Source of the DNA: Beverwykella pulmonaria
Taxonomy: Eukaryota > Ascomycota > Dothideomycetes > Pleosporales > Melanommataceae
Direction: 5' to 3'
Assembly: GCA_001599595.1 (NCBI GenBank)
Contig: BCHH01000008.1
Coordinates: 254,828-318,827, forward strand
Length of the DNA stretch: 64,000 nt
Shown here piece after piece: positions 33,560 to 43,941 of this stretch (positions are counted from its first letter, which is position 1; each line of letters starts with the position of its first letter). The notes under the pieces are model-generated. The model did no database searches. It was not told the origin of the DNA and was given only the letters and a program-made list of their open reading frames with translations. The position numbers and the translations under genes are program-made.

Positions 33560-35295
33560 CTACAGCTTCGCCCTCTGCTCATCCTTGACCACAAGCCCCC
33601 TCTTCTCCCCATTCCTCTCCCTATCCCGCAAAACCCTCCTCAAAATCTTCCCACTGCCGCTCTTCGGAATCTCATCCGCGAACTCAATCTCCTTTACCCA
33701 CTTATACCTCACCTTCTTCTCCTGGACAAATGCAATCAACTCCCTTCCAACCGCGCTATCCACATTATGGCCCGGCTTCAGCACAACATACGCTTTGGGA
33801 AGCTCGCCAGAGTAGTCGTCCTTGATCCCGAGGATGGCGACATCTTCGACCTTGTGGTGGCCAAGGAGCAGATCTTCTAACTCGGCTGGCGCAACGCCGA
33901 TGCCTTTTACTTTTATGAGTTCCTTGATGCGGTCGGTGATGTAGATCATGCCCTCGTGGTCGATGGCGCCTTGGTCGCCGGTGTGGAGCCAGCCGTCTTC
34001 GTCGAAGGTATCCTTGGTCGCTTTTTCATTGTTCAGATACCCCATTACGACTTGGGGGCCACGCGCAAGCACTTCCCCGGTCTCGCCAACGTCGGCCTCG
34101 GTGCCGTCTTCTTTGATGATCTTCACTTCGGTTGAAGCTACGATGGCGCCGCCGGAGTGCGCGTACTTGTAGTCGAACTTGTCCGGTGGATGCGCGGTGA
34201 TGCAAGAACAGCTCTCTGTCATGCCGTAGCCTTGCTTGAACCCCGTGTTTGGGAACTTAGCCTTGAGCTGCTGTATGATTTCTTCGCTCAGTGGCGCAGC
34301 GCCGGACGAGAACCTCGTCACGTGGCTCAAATCGTACTTGTCGACTATCGGGTCGCGGACGAGTCTGATGAGGATGGGAGGCACCATGAGCAGTTCGCCG
34401 AGCTGGTATTCCACAATGATGTCGAGCATTTTCTCCATGGTGAACTGCGGGAGCATGATGACTTCGGCGTTGAGCAGGACTGGGAGATGCATCTGATGGA
34501 CGAGGCCAGTAATATGGAACAAGGGAAGGACGGCCATGATTTTCTTTTGCGTGTCGGGTGTGATTTGCTGGATTTGGAGACACTGCGCGATTACATTCTG
34601 GTGCGAGATCATGACCGCCTTGGGTAGGCCAGTTGTGCCAGAGCTGAAGGACAGGAAGCCGCAAACGTCTTTGTTTTTCTTGCCTGGAGGGAGTTTGAAC
34701 GCTGGTGCTTGTCCCGCTTCGCCGTAGCTTTTGCCGAACTGGATCAGTTCTGCCACTGTCGTGTACCCTGGGAGTTCACCTTCAAGGAGAAAAACGTTGG
34801 ATTGGGGTAGTCCCGCTGCTTTTGCAGACGCAGCCGCAACATCCATAGACCCCGGCGTCGTCATCAAGAACTTCGCATCCGCTGTCTTGAGCGCAAACGT
34901 CATCTCTTCCACATTATACGCCGGGCTCGCTCCTGAGATCTTTGCCCCGACGCGCAGGCCGGCGAACATAGCCACGGGATACCAGACTGTGTTCTGACTA
35001 AACAAAGCCACGGTTTCGCCTTCCTTGAGACCATATCTACGGACGAGCGCCGTGGAGATGTAGGTGGAGTAGTCTTTGACTTGCTGCCAGTTTACGCGTT
35101 CCTTGGTTATGGCGTTTTGGAAGCCGGCAAGCTGGGAGGTAGGGAACTGGGCGATGGGGGAGTAGGGAGAGTCGAAGAGCCAGTCCCAATCTGTGAGGTC
35201 GGTTGGTACTGTGGTGCGTTAGATGGGGTGGAGATGAGGTGTGGTGAGGAGGATTTACGGTCGATTGGCGGTTGTCTTGATTTGAAGATGACCAT
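33560..35295 (-). CDS. 4-coumarate-CoA ligase-like acyl-CoA synthetase, peroxisomal
   Basis: ANL-family adenylate-forming enzyme that makes an acyl- or aryl-CoA from a carboxylic acid, ATP and CoA. Exons 35295-35259 and 35208-33560 with a 50 bp GT-AG intron give 561 residues. Landmarks: P-loop SFSSGTTGLPKAVMISH, GYGMTESCS, hinge region GWLHTGDQGAIDHEGMIYITDRIKELIKVKG and the adenylation lysine in PKSGSGKILRR (K533). The protein ends RAKL, a peroxisomal PTS1 signal. In fungi, related enzymes activate phenylpropanoids or fatty acids for peroxisomal beta-oxidation, or precursors of secondary metabolites; which acid is used here is unknown. It diverges from a 3-hydroxyacyl-CoA-dehydrogenase-like gene, consistent with a shared degradative role (inference). 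Confidence 0.92.
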
Positions 35296-35799
35296 CTTGA
35301 CGACCAATAATCACTGAAACCAGCCCCAAGTCTAGATATCTATCCCAAGGAATAGGAAGCAAATGAGGACGACCGACAAAGCCAAATCGCAATTGCAATG
35401 AGGGCAATTTCGAGCGAAGTCAGGAGGAGTCTTCCTTAAAGACTCGGATCCGACGCCCTAGTCCCGACATGATGATAAGTGGCTTATCCATCCTCGGGGT
35501 CATTGAATCCCCCGGGATTCATGATGCTCGAGTCGATCGTGAAGCGGGGAAGAGCTAGAGCTCCGAGAGGTGGGGTGGAAGCTCTTGGCCCAACTGGGAA
35601 AGGATCGATATGCACTCCCACGCCGAACGTGCAGCCTCTGAACCAGAGCCTCAATTATCTGACGATTCTAATCGAGTAAACAAATTCGCCTTGTACCGCG
35701 TCCGCCAGGACATACCACATAGTCTACGCATATTCAGCTTCTGGTTCCCACTTTCCTCCACGTGACTCGTCATCCGTCACTGCAAAAGCACTTCTCCAC
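35296..35799. promoter_or_regulatory. Divergent promoter region, CoA ligase / dehydrogenase
   Basis: 504 bp between the two divergent starts. Candidates such as CCTCGG (oleate-response-like core of Far1/Far2 in Aspergillus) appear once near 35494 in TCCTCGGGG; one copy is not significant on its own. Confidence 0.45.
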
Positions 35800-36807
35800 A
35801 TGTCCAAACCCGAACCGGTTGAGGAAACCGTTAAAATGCCAGATGCCCTCGATGTAATGGAATATGGCTCTGACCTCAAGATTACGCTCATAGGAGCCGG
35901 AACCATTGGCTTGTCTTTCGCGGCATTCCACCTCTCCCACCTCCTCTCCACCTCGCACCTCACAATCTACGACACCCGACCCAATGTAGAAAAATATATC
36001 CACGAAAACCTCCCCAAGTTCTACGGCCCAAAACTCTCCCTCTCTATCTTCAGATTCCAAATTGCCACATCCCTCGAGGAGGCCGTCTCTGGCGCTCACA
36101 TCATTCAAGAGTCCGGGCCCGAAGACCTCGCCATAAAACGCGCCTTGTGGGCCCAAGTCGAGTGCCACGCACCGCCAGAAGCATTGCTATGGAGTTCAAC
36201 GTCCGGCATCCCCGCGAGCCAGCAAGCACAAGACATGCGCGACAAAACACGGTTACTCGTCGTGCACCCCTACAACCCGCCCAACATAATGCCACTTCTG
36301 GAACTTGTGCCAGCCCCAGATACCAGCGCTCAGGTCATCAGGAGAACAGAGGAGTTTTGGCGCCAGCGTGGCAGAGTCCCGATTCGGATACAGCGGGAGA
36401 TCAAGGGGTTTGTGGCGAACAGACTTGCGTTTGCCCTGTTGAGGGAATCCATACATCTCGTCCATTCTGGTGTTGTCTCCGTCCAGGATCTCGATCGGAT
36501 AGTCGAATCATCCATGGGGCCGCGGTGGGCCGTTGCAGGGCCGTTCAAATCGTACCACGCGGGCGGCGGACCCGCAGGGCTCGAGGGTTTTTTCAAGAAT
36601 ATTGGGCAGACGGTGCAGGATTGTTGGGATGATGCGGGACAGGTGAATGTTGGAGAGGGGTGGGAAGAGAAAATATTTACGGAAGCGAGGGAGGTATACG
36701 GCATGGTGGACACAGAGGAGAGAGATAGAATTACGAGGAGATTGTTGGATGTGCTGGAGGAGGAGAGAGAAAGGGGGAGGAAGGAGGGCGGCCCAGGTGC
36801 TGTGTGA
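35800..36807 (+). CDS. 3-hydroxyacyl-CoA dehydrogenase-like NAD-dependent oxidoreductase
   Basis: Single exon, 335 residues. The N-terminal Rossmann fold has the GxGxxG loop IGAGTIG at residues 31-37. Downstream are STSGIPASQ, the catalytic His run VVHPYNPPNIMPLLELVP and an HADH C-terminal domain with IKGFVANRLAFALLRESI. This combination fits the short lambda-crystallin/L-gulonate 3-dehydrogenase and carnitine dehydrogenase branch as well as 3-hydroxyacyl-CoA dehydrogenases; sequence alone does not settle the substrate. The C-terminus GGPGAV is not a PTS1. An unusual 24-residue leader precedes the fold; a second Met at residue 13 is an alternative start. Pairs divergently with the peroxisomal CoA ligase. 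Confidence 0.88.
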   Translation: MSKPEPVEETVKMPDALDVMEYGSDLKITLIGAGTIGLSFAAFHLSHLLSTSHLTIYDTRPNVEKYIHENLPKFYGPKLSLSIFRFQIATSLEEAVSGAHIIQESGPEDLAIKRALWAQVECHAPPEALLWSSTSGIPASQQAQDMRDKTRLLVVHPYNPPNIMPLLELVPAPDTSAQVIRRTEEFWRQRGRVPIRIQREIKGFVANRLAFALLRESIHLVHSGVVSVQDLDRIVESSMGPRWAVAGPFKSYHAGGGPAGLEGFFKNIGQTVQDCWDDAGQVNVGEGWEEKIFTEAREVYGMVDTEERDRITRRLLDVLEEERERGRKEGGPGAV

Positions 36808-37268
36808 CGAAGTAAGAAGCTGTGTATCTTGTACTTAGATGGTCCCAGTTCGGAAGGATGATTTGGGGGGTTAGATTTCTGTGCCCGTACGACATACGCC
36901 GCACTGCTGTATTTGTTAGCAGGGGTTAAGCACAGAGGATTGCATCAAGGAAACGCACTCGGAGCATCCAACCCCAGTTTTCCAAAATTCACACACTCGG
37001 AGGAAGTTGTGCTGGATTTGAGTACACATCCAAGACGATGGCAACTGTAACTGTAAACCTGATCCTTTTTCTAATCATGCCAAACCAACCTTTGTCCCAA
37101 ATCAAACCCACTGAAAAAAATAACTATATGTCCTGAGTACGTAGCCTCCACTTTCCAAACCCATTCTTCTCCTCGAAGCTAAGCAGTAGATCTAAGTCCA
37201 CCCCCAAAAGGGCCAATCCTTCACACACTCACAAAGTAGCCAGAAATACAATCCACCTGCACTCTACT
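36808..37268. other. Intergenic, convergent
   Basis: 461 bp with no supported gene between two convergent 3' ends. Confidence 0.4.
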
Positions 37269-37892
37269 TCAAATCATACCCATTCTCCGCATCTCCGCAC
37301 CCAAAGCCTCACCCCTCCTCTGCAGCCTCGGCGACACAAAATACTCCCTCCTCACCCTCGCACTCACCCGCATTCGTGGGTCCAGCATAAGCGCTGTCGG
37401 CTCAAGGCCCTTCTCGATCCAGCCGACAGCCCACATCCACCATAGTCCCAGAAACGTAATGGCATCGAAGCAAATAAGTGCCCAGGTCGCAGAGGCAGAA
37501 GTCATCCAGTACGGCCAGCGCCAGTATCGTCCTTCATGATGGCCGTTGTGGCCGGACGTAGCGTTCTTCGTGTCCGAGAGGCGTCCGTGAGTGTGCTCCG
37601 TGAGGTTGGTCGTGTGCGCCGGCGCGAGCACGACGGCCGTTCTCTCGGCATGTGGAACGGTTGTCATCGTATTGGCGGTGGCATTAGCAGTGGCAGTAAT
37701 AGTGGTAGCAGTAGTGCTCGGCACAGCGAGAGCGAAGCTTGAAATGGATGCGTAGACATGGGCGTCGCTATGAGCGCGAGGAAAGACAACGTGAGGAATG
37801 GTTGCGGCGCTGACTGTGGTGGATTGGATCATAGTTGCTGCGAGTATTGCTGCGATGAGCAGGTCGCCCATGGGGAGCGTGAGCTGGGCCAT
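37269..37892 (-). CDS. Secreted or membrane protein of unknown function, Thr/Ala-rich
   Basis: Single-exon frame of 207 residues from the ATG at 37892. I do not recognise the family. A signal peptide or anchor is likely at the N-terminus (DLLIAAILAATMIQSTTVSA). A Thr/Ala/Asn-rich middle part (residues about 58-90) looks suited to O-glycosylation and holds NLTE and NAT sequons. One strong membrane segment follows (TWALICFDAITFLGLWWMWAVGW, about residues 137-159), then a basic Arg-rich tail on the other side (MRVSARVRREYF, LQRRGEALGAEMRRM). By the positive-inside rule the tail would be cytosolic. This resembles a small single-pass membrane protein; function unknown. Confidence 0.6.
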   Translation of the reverse strand: MAQLTLPMGDLLIAAILAATMIQSTTVSAATIPHVVFPRAHSDAHVYASISSFALAVPSTTATTITATANATANTMTTVPHAERTAVVLAPAHTTNLTEHTHGRLSDTKNATSGHNGHHEGRYWRWPYWMTSASATWALICFDAITFLGLWWMWAVGWIEKGLEPTALMLDPRMRVSARVRREYFVSPRLQRRGEALGAEMRRMGMI

Positions 37893-38446
37893 GGCAGAGA
37901 GACTGCCTGGAACGAAAGACAGTATCGGAAAGGTAGGCTGATAGCGTTATTTAGGGTGTTGAGGAAGTAAATCTGTATTGAGTGGGGAGCGTTGAATAGG
38001 AGAGAAGTACATGCAAAAGCTAGTGGACGCAGATGATATAGGGCGGGACCACGAGCGGACTGGCGGACAGCAAGTGAAGCAGAGATCAGGAGGACAAGCC
38101 GCGCTGGCTGCGGGTATAATTGGCAAGCTTCACACTGAAGGCTTAGAACGATGGATGAAGTGACGGTGAAGAGTCAGAATAATGGTAAGAATGGAATCCA
38201 ATGATGTGTATCGGGGATGAAGTGAGAGTGAAGAGGAAAAGACCTCTGATTATTTTGGAGAAGATTGGCGGAAATAAATTTTATATACAAACCACCAGAT
38301 TCGCCAGACGCCGAGCAGCTATGTGTTGAATGCAACTCGCCCACAATACTAACACCAAATCATGCTAAGCAGTCTGAGGGCCACAGATCCGGATATCTCC
38401 AGAAATCCCCCACCCATTGTACTTGGTCATTGTACCGTGATCCTCA
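37893..38446. other. Intergenic between orphan membrane gene and SHMT
   Basis: 554 bp with the orphan promoter and the SHMT 3' flank. No gene seen. Confidence 0.4.
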
Positions 38447-40314
38447 TTATGATCCCTTGCTCCAGGGAAGCGCGAACGTCCCAACCCAATCCTCGACCTC
38501 TCTCCTCAGCTGTACAATATCTGTCACCTCGTCGCCGTTGCCCAAGTACTCCTTGAAGGCGGCAACACTAGCTGGATTTTTCCTGCCTGACGTTTCGGCC
38601 TTGGCTTTAGCTTCCTTGTCCAGCTTCTGGGTGATTGAGACTGCGCGGTTTACAACGTCTGCCACCCTTCGGAAGTCTTCTGGCTGAAATCCCCGGGTAG
38701 TCATCGCAGGGCTTCCCATGCGGAGACCGCCGGGCTTCATCGCTGACTTGTCGCCTGGAACGGTGTTCTTGTTGCTCGCAACACCAACGAGCTCCAGGAC
38801 CCGCTCAACACGTGCTCCGTCGACGCCCTTGTCCTTCAAATCCACAAGAACTAGATGGTTGTCTGTGCCGCCACTGACGATATTGTATCCCAGACCGCCT
38901 TTCTCCTTGGGGTTACCTAGTCGCTCTGCGAGCGCTTTCGCGTTCTCTAGCACGGTCTGTTGATACGTCTTGAATTCGGGCGTCTGCGCTTGCTGCAGGG
39001 CTACGGCCAGAGCAGTAATGGTGTGGTTGTGAGGACCGCCTTGGTGTCCTGGGAAAACAGACGCATTAATTGGCCCTTCCAGATCGTACTTCTCTTCTAC
39101 GCCCTTCTTGTCCACTCGCCTGACGCCCTTGCGGTAGAATATCATGGCACCTCGGGGGCCCCTCAGAGACTTGTGAGTCGTCGTTGTGACGATATCGGAG
39201 TACGGAAATGGAGAAGGGATGACACCGGCTGCCACTAGACCCGAAATGTGCGCCATATCGGACAGCATATACGCTCCTACGCTATCCGCTATCTTCCGTA
39301 TCTTCTCGTACTCTATCAGCCGGCTATAGGCGGATGTTCCCGCCACGATGATTTTGGGTCGGTACAGCGTCGCCAGTTCCTCCATCTTGCCATAATCGAT
39401 GAGCCCAGTCTTCTCGTCCAGCCTATACGGAAGGGTCTCGAAGTATTTGGAAACAGCCGAGATCTTTTTCGTGGGGGTCTGGTAGCCGTGGGAAAGGTGA
39501 CCGCCGTGCGGGAGGTCGAGACTGAGGATTCTGTCGTGGGTGTTTAGAACAGCCGAGTAGGCATAGAGATTGGAAGGTGAGCCAGATAGTGCTTGGGAGA
39601 GCCGCGTCAGTTGTAAAATTGTAGAGGAGATGTTAGGACTAACGTTGGACGTTGACCCCCCACTCTGACTCGCTCAGGCCGAACGCTTTGAGAGCTCTTT
39701 GCTGGCAAAGTATCTCAGCCTGGTCAATGAACTCGTTTCCGCCATAGTATCGTGCTCCGGGATAGCCTTCCGAGTATTTGTCTATGTTCTCGCGTGTAAG
39801 CCTTCGTCTCTCACGCTGCTGCGGAAAGCATACTTTGCATTACGCTGCCGAGAGCGTCGAGCACAGCCTGCGAGGTAAAGTTCTCCGAGGGGATGAGGTT
39901 TATGAAGTGTTTCTGCCGGTTTTTCTCCTGCAGGAGAGCTTGTTGTGAGCTTTGGACGTGTAAGCAGACACGTGGTTACTGAGATCGTACTTTTTCAATG
40001 ATGTGGAAGACAGCTGGATCCGCATCTTCGAGGTCTGCAGACAGAAGCTAGTGGCTTGTCAGTATCTGCATTCAGAAGATACACACGGCAAGGGCACCTT
40101 GTGCTGGCTTTCCAGAGACGACGCGAACCCCCGCCATTGGCGTGGCAGCAGTTGTGAGCGACGTGCGGCAATTGGGAGAGAGGTGCGGCGGCAAATGTGG
40201 CCGAAGGGTGCCCTCCAGACGGCTCGCAGCGGTGTCATGTTCTGCGGTGTTCTGGCGAGAAGATGCAGCCGTCAGAAAACTTTCAAAGGCACGAAATGCA
40301 GTGTCCGATGTCAT
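38447..40314 (-). CDS. SHM1: Serine hydroxymethyltransferase, probably mitochondrial
   Basis: PLP enzyme converting serine plus tetrahydrofolate to glycine plus 5,10-methylene-THF. Exons are 40314-40098, 40034-39991, 39927-39834, 39781-39644 and 39591-38447, giving 545 residues; the four introns are 52-63 bp with GT-AG ends. Conserved runs rebuilt across introns include [43 protein letters not shown] and [18 protein letters not shown]. The PLP lysine sits in [14 protein letters not shown]. The first 65-70 residues are not conserved, are rich in Ser, Thr, Ala and Arg and look like a mitochondrial presequence. A second in-frame ATG at 40137 (MAGVRVVSG) would give a shorter, possibly cytosolic form. 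Divergent from the F-box-like gene. Confidence 0.93.
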
Positions 40315-41180
40315 CACTGGTCGGTCGGCGGTGGCACCACTGATTGGCCGTGGCTCTCACGTGCTCGCTTGGCCGGCTTTTTTAAAAGCACCGGCCATGC
40401 CCACCACCCAGAATTTCCTCCTTACAACTAAAACCAAGATGATTTAACGCCTTTGCGACAGTGCCATCCTCACCTGCCCGGCGCTCGCTGGACGGCGTGG
40501 GTGCTGCTGACCTGCCCCGGGCCCTCACCACCCAGAGGGGACAAAAAGCCTTATGATTGGAATACGTTGTGTGTGTCTTGTCTCTCGATGGATGATGCTG
40601 TCTCTCGGCGACGGCGGGTGTCTCGGTCAGACGAATGCACAAGATGGAACGACAGAGGGGAGGATTGTGGGCCTGCCTGAGGCGCTGGGTCGCCGTGTCT
40701 CTACGGACTTTGTAGGTAGACATCTCACGATGGCTTCGGCTTCAGCTCGCAATAAAAGCATGTCTTCATTTCCTTTTTCCACACAATCTCCCGCGCGACT
40801 CACCTCCTCAACATCGTCGTCGAGCCTGTCATGAAGCGTCAAGCCGCACGCCACGGCCATTCTGACTTGCGCTATCGCCATTGCCTCCTGCTACGCGAGA
40901 CGCCAGCGCCCGCTTCAGACAGACGTATTTAGCTGCCACGGCGCACCTTCTCTCCGCGTCCGCGCCTTCTTGCTCCTTCCCAAAGTGCTGCCCTCAACCA
41001 CGGCCTCGCCCCGCCCTATACCCACCGCCTCGTCGGGTCCACTAGACGGCCAACTCCCTCCCTCCTCTTCCTCCTCCTCCTCCTCCTCTTCCTCCTCCTC
41101 CTCCTCCTCCTCCCTCCTCCCTCTCCACCACCACGTCTCGCACCCTCTCCATTCGCCGAAAAGTCTCAATTAGCCCCGCC
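40315..41180. promoter_or_regulatory. Divergent promoter region, SHMT / F-box-like gene
   Basis: 866 bp between divergent starts. It includes TTTTTAAAAG near 40380, a TATA-like element oriented for SHMT, and a 73 bp homopyrimidine tract just upstream of the F-box-like gene. Confidence 0.5.
41054..41126 (+). repeat. Homopyrimidine tract, mostly (CCT)n
   Basis: 73 consecutive C or T bases, dominated by CCT/TCC triplets, ending 54 bp before the ATG at 41181. Pyrimidine-rich leaders are common in fungal promoters and transcription start regions. Confidence 0.95.
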
Positions 41181-42383
41181 ATGGCCCCGAAGCCCCACCA
41201 AGCACGGCCCAAGACGCCGAGTGCGAGTCGCGAGAGCAGCCCCGAGCTCGGCAGTCCGTCACCCAAGCAGCAATACAACAAGAAGACGGGCCGGCCGATA
41301 CGCCGTAGCGCAGGTCAAGTGAAGAGCTTTGAGGGCTACGTTGACTCGGCCGTCATTGAGGACGACGAGCATGATGACGACCACATTGTATTGCCGACGG
41401 ATGATGAGGACGGAGAGATTATCAAAACCAAGCGGATTAAGAAGCGCAAACGGTCACCATCCTCCACGCCTCCTCCTCTCGACAATATAATGTACGGCGA
41501 GTCGGCAGACGAGCTATCCGACAGTGAGTCCATTGACCACCACAGTTCCGTAGCAGCGCCCATCACTCTACAATTCAACGTGCCTCTGGGTTTCCATGGT
41601 CCGCTGGTAGTCAAGCTGGACCATAGTCTTCTGCACGACACATCTGAGGGTATAGCCCACAAAATGCAGCCACGGAGTGTTCGGAAGAAAATCAAGGTAG
41701 CCACTCCGGAACCAGAAGTACAAGAGACGGCAGTCGCGGTCCACCGAACAGGCTTTTGCGATTTACCCCCGGAACTGCGTAACAAAATCTATCAGTATGT
41801 GTTCGTGAATCACCAAGGCTTCAAGTTCCCTCCTCAAAGATCCCTCGCTTGTTCAGCACAATTCTTGCGCACCTGCAGGCTTGTGCACAGCGAGGGCTGC
41901 AGCATACTTTATGGGGAGAACATGTTCTCTTTCGACCGCAATCGCACCACTCGAGCACCTCTCTGGGAGCCGGTCCCGAAAGAGATAGGCTACAAAGACG
42001 TTCGCCAGTTCTTGAAGATGATTGGTCCAGAGAACCTTGCATACCTTCGAGACGTAAAGCTCGTTTTGGAGGACGCAAACCCGGCTTCGACGCCCTATGT
42101 CCATTCCCACGAAGAGCGACGGTACCTCAACGACGAGCACTTGATCGACTGTCTGCGCATCCTCCGCTACGTCAAGCTTAGGAAAATCACTCTGAGTTTC
42201 CTGGGCCGTCGTGCCCTGTCCAAGACAGACCTCAAGTTCGTGGGCTACCTGGAAAGGCTGAAGGCGGACGAGGTGGACTCATCCTACTTCGTTCGATTCT
42301 ACTATGCAAACAAGATCCATTCGAACCTGTGGGATTATCTGAAAACCCAGATGACCCGGAAGACCAAACTGTACACTCGGTAG
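41181..42383 (+). CDS. F-box-like domain protein of unknown function
   Basis: Single exon, 400 residues, with a strong start context (GCCATGGCC). The N-terminal 190 residues are disordered: Ser/Pro-rich, an acidic run (EDDEHDDDH, TDDEDGE) and a basic stretch KTKRIKKRKRS that could be a nuclear localisation signal. At about residue 195 comes FCDLPPELRNKIYQYVF, the helix typical of fungal F-box-like and 2EXR-type proteins, followed by FLRTCRLVHSEGCSILYGENMFSF, the usual continuation. The C-terminal half is otherwise unassigned. F-box proteins often link substrates to SCF ubiquitin ligases; many fungal members of this type are uncharacterised, so a ubiquitin role is only inferred. Confidence 0.8.
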   Translation: MAPKPHQARPKTPSASRESSPELGSPSPKQQYNKKTGRPIRRSAGQVKSFEGYVDSAVIEDDEHDDDHIVLPTDDEDGEIIKTKRIKKRKRSPSSTPPPLDNIMYGESADELSDSESIDHHSSVAAPITLQFNVPLGFHGPLVVKLDHSLLHDTSEGIAHKMQPRSVRKKIKVATPEPEVQETAVAVHRTGFCDLPPELRNKIYQYVFVNHQGFKFPPQRSLACSAQFLRTCRLVHSEGCSILYGENMFSFDRNRTTRAPLWEPVPKEIGYKDVRQFLKMIGPENLAYLRDVKLVLEDANPASTPYVHSHEERRYLNDEHLIDCLRILRYVKLRKITLSFLGRRALSKTDLKFVGYLERLKADEVDSSYFVRFYYANKIHSNLWDYLKTQMTRKTKLYTR

Positions 42384-43053
42384 TGAGAGTGTCCTCGCAC
42401 CACCTCTGTCTGTTCAGATCCAATCTGTCTGCTACTGTAGGCCTGTGAACAGTATCATTCTCAGTCTAACATCCATATTGTCAATTTTGATGACTGCCTC
42501 ATTCATCCCTTGTTGCTTTCTTAGGTCCATCCGGTATACTTTGTTATCTCCTCGGGACCACATGTGGGTGAATGAACGATGTATGATCATGGTTGGGCCT
42601 TGGTGGCATCTGCGGTTATCGGCAAACTTACTGTAAATATTATAACGAATAGACTAATGCAAAATGCTTAATACCATGGGTGTCTTACCGACGAAGTTAC
42701 TGCCCATTTAAAAGCAGCGCCATTGTCCTACCTCACGGTTCCCAACCTCTCCCATATATTTTAGAGCTCAACACCTTCCGCTGGACCAGCGTGGCATATC
42801 TTCAGTCGTCAAAAATCCATCCTCCCTCAAGCGGTTAAATACCACCAACATTCGTATAAATAATATGTACCTGCATTAGCGCGTTCTCGGTAAAGCCTTC
42901 CCCGACCTACCGATCGATTCGCATTCTCTTGCTTCCTGTCCAACTTATCCAAGAATTATGAGTTCTGACCAATGCAAGGGCTAGGTTTTGGGAAATTGTA
43001 TATGATCACTGTTGGGATTTACCTTTGTTTCAGATTGAGCTTTGGCGTGTGTT

Positions 43054-43071
43054 GGGTCGGGTTGGGTTGGG
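43054..43071 (+). repeat. G-quadruplex motif, G3 with 2-nt loops
   Basis: Four runs of GGG separated by TC, TT and TT, a perfect intramolecular G4 consensus on the plus strand. Confidence 0.85.
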
Positions 43072-43558
43072 TTAGGAAGGAAGGAAGGAAGGGGGGCACA
43101 GCACAAAGACAAAGAGGGCAGCGGGTATGCACATCATGAATGGCTGTTATCCAGTGACCAGGGACGCGGGTCCGTGTTGGGAAGGTAGTGTGCGAATGCG
43201 GGTGTTTAGGCTCAATTCAAAATTTTGCAAGCCTGCATAACAGCGCTTTGGTGAAGAATATTTGGTACAGTTAATCTATTTCTTGCGTGTATCGACATAC
43301 AATGTCGGAGTGGAGGGTTTTTCGAGGGCGGTGGTTGCGTGCGTGCATATATGACTGCATGCTGCAAGTAGACGTGACGAGCCGCCAATGGAAGGAAGTT
43401 TTGATTGCATGCACATAGGTCTGTGTGCGCGTATGCACGCACGCTTCTTTTGACGTGTTTTCTTCCGTCCACGGCTGCATTATGTGCGGTGCAGATATAC
43501 ATAGCTACCTGCGAGGAGGGGCGATGTGGGGGAGGTAAGCGGAGGCGCGCAATCGAGA

Positions 43559-43576
43559 GGGTGGGGTGGGGTGGGG
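43559..43576 (+). repeat. G-quadruplex motif, G3-4 with 1-nt T loops
   Basis: GGG then three GGGG runs, each separated by a single T. One-base loops make this the kind of motif expected to fold most stably. Confidence 0.88.
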
Positions 43577-43941
43577 TGGCGGGATGGATTTTTCTACTCC
43601 GGCGGTTTGGTTTGGTGTGGCAGATGAGGTGAGATGAGACGGCAATTCATGTATGATGCTGACGGGGCGTATGTGAGAACCGGGATTGAAGTCGCATTGA
43701 TAATGGCGGGTTGATGGAATGAATGATTTGGATAGTGGGATATTCTATGATGTATTGTGAATGTTGTGAACGATCTGCAACATGTTTCGACGCGGGGTTT
43801 CGTGACCTTGCGATGTTCAGTACGATGTAGACCCCAACACAGAAGGCTTCATGCTCGTACCAAGAGTAGGATGCTCAATCCGCTTTTCTTCGTCGTGTCC
43901 GCATCCATGCTCACTCTACCATGTCTCTACCACAGACCCAC

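Larger units (their letters stand above)
42384..43941. other. Intergenic, convergent, with two G-quadruplex motifs
   Basis: 1.56 kb between convergent 3' ends with no supported gene. It holds two G-rich motifs (43054-43071 and 43559-43576) and an (AAGG)n run at about 43075-43091. Confidence 0.55.
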
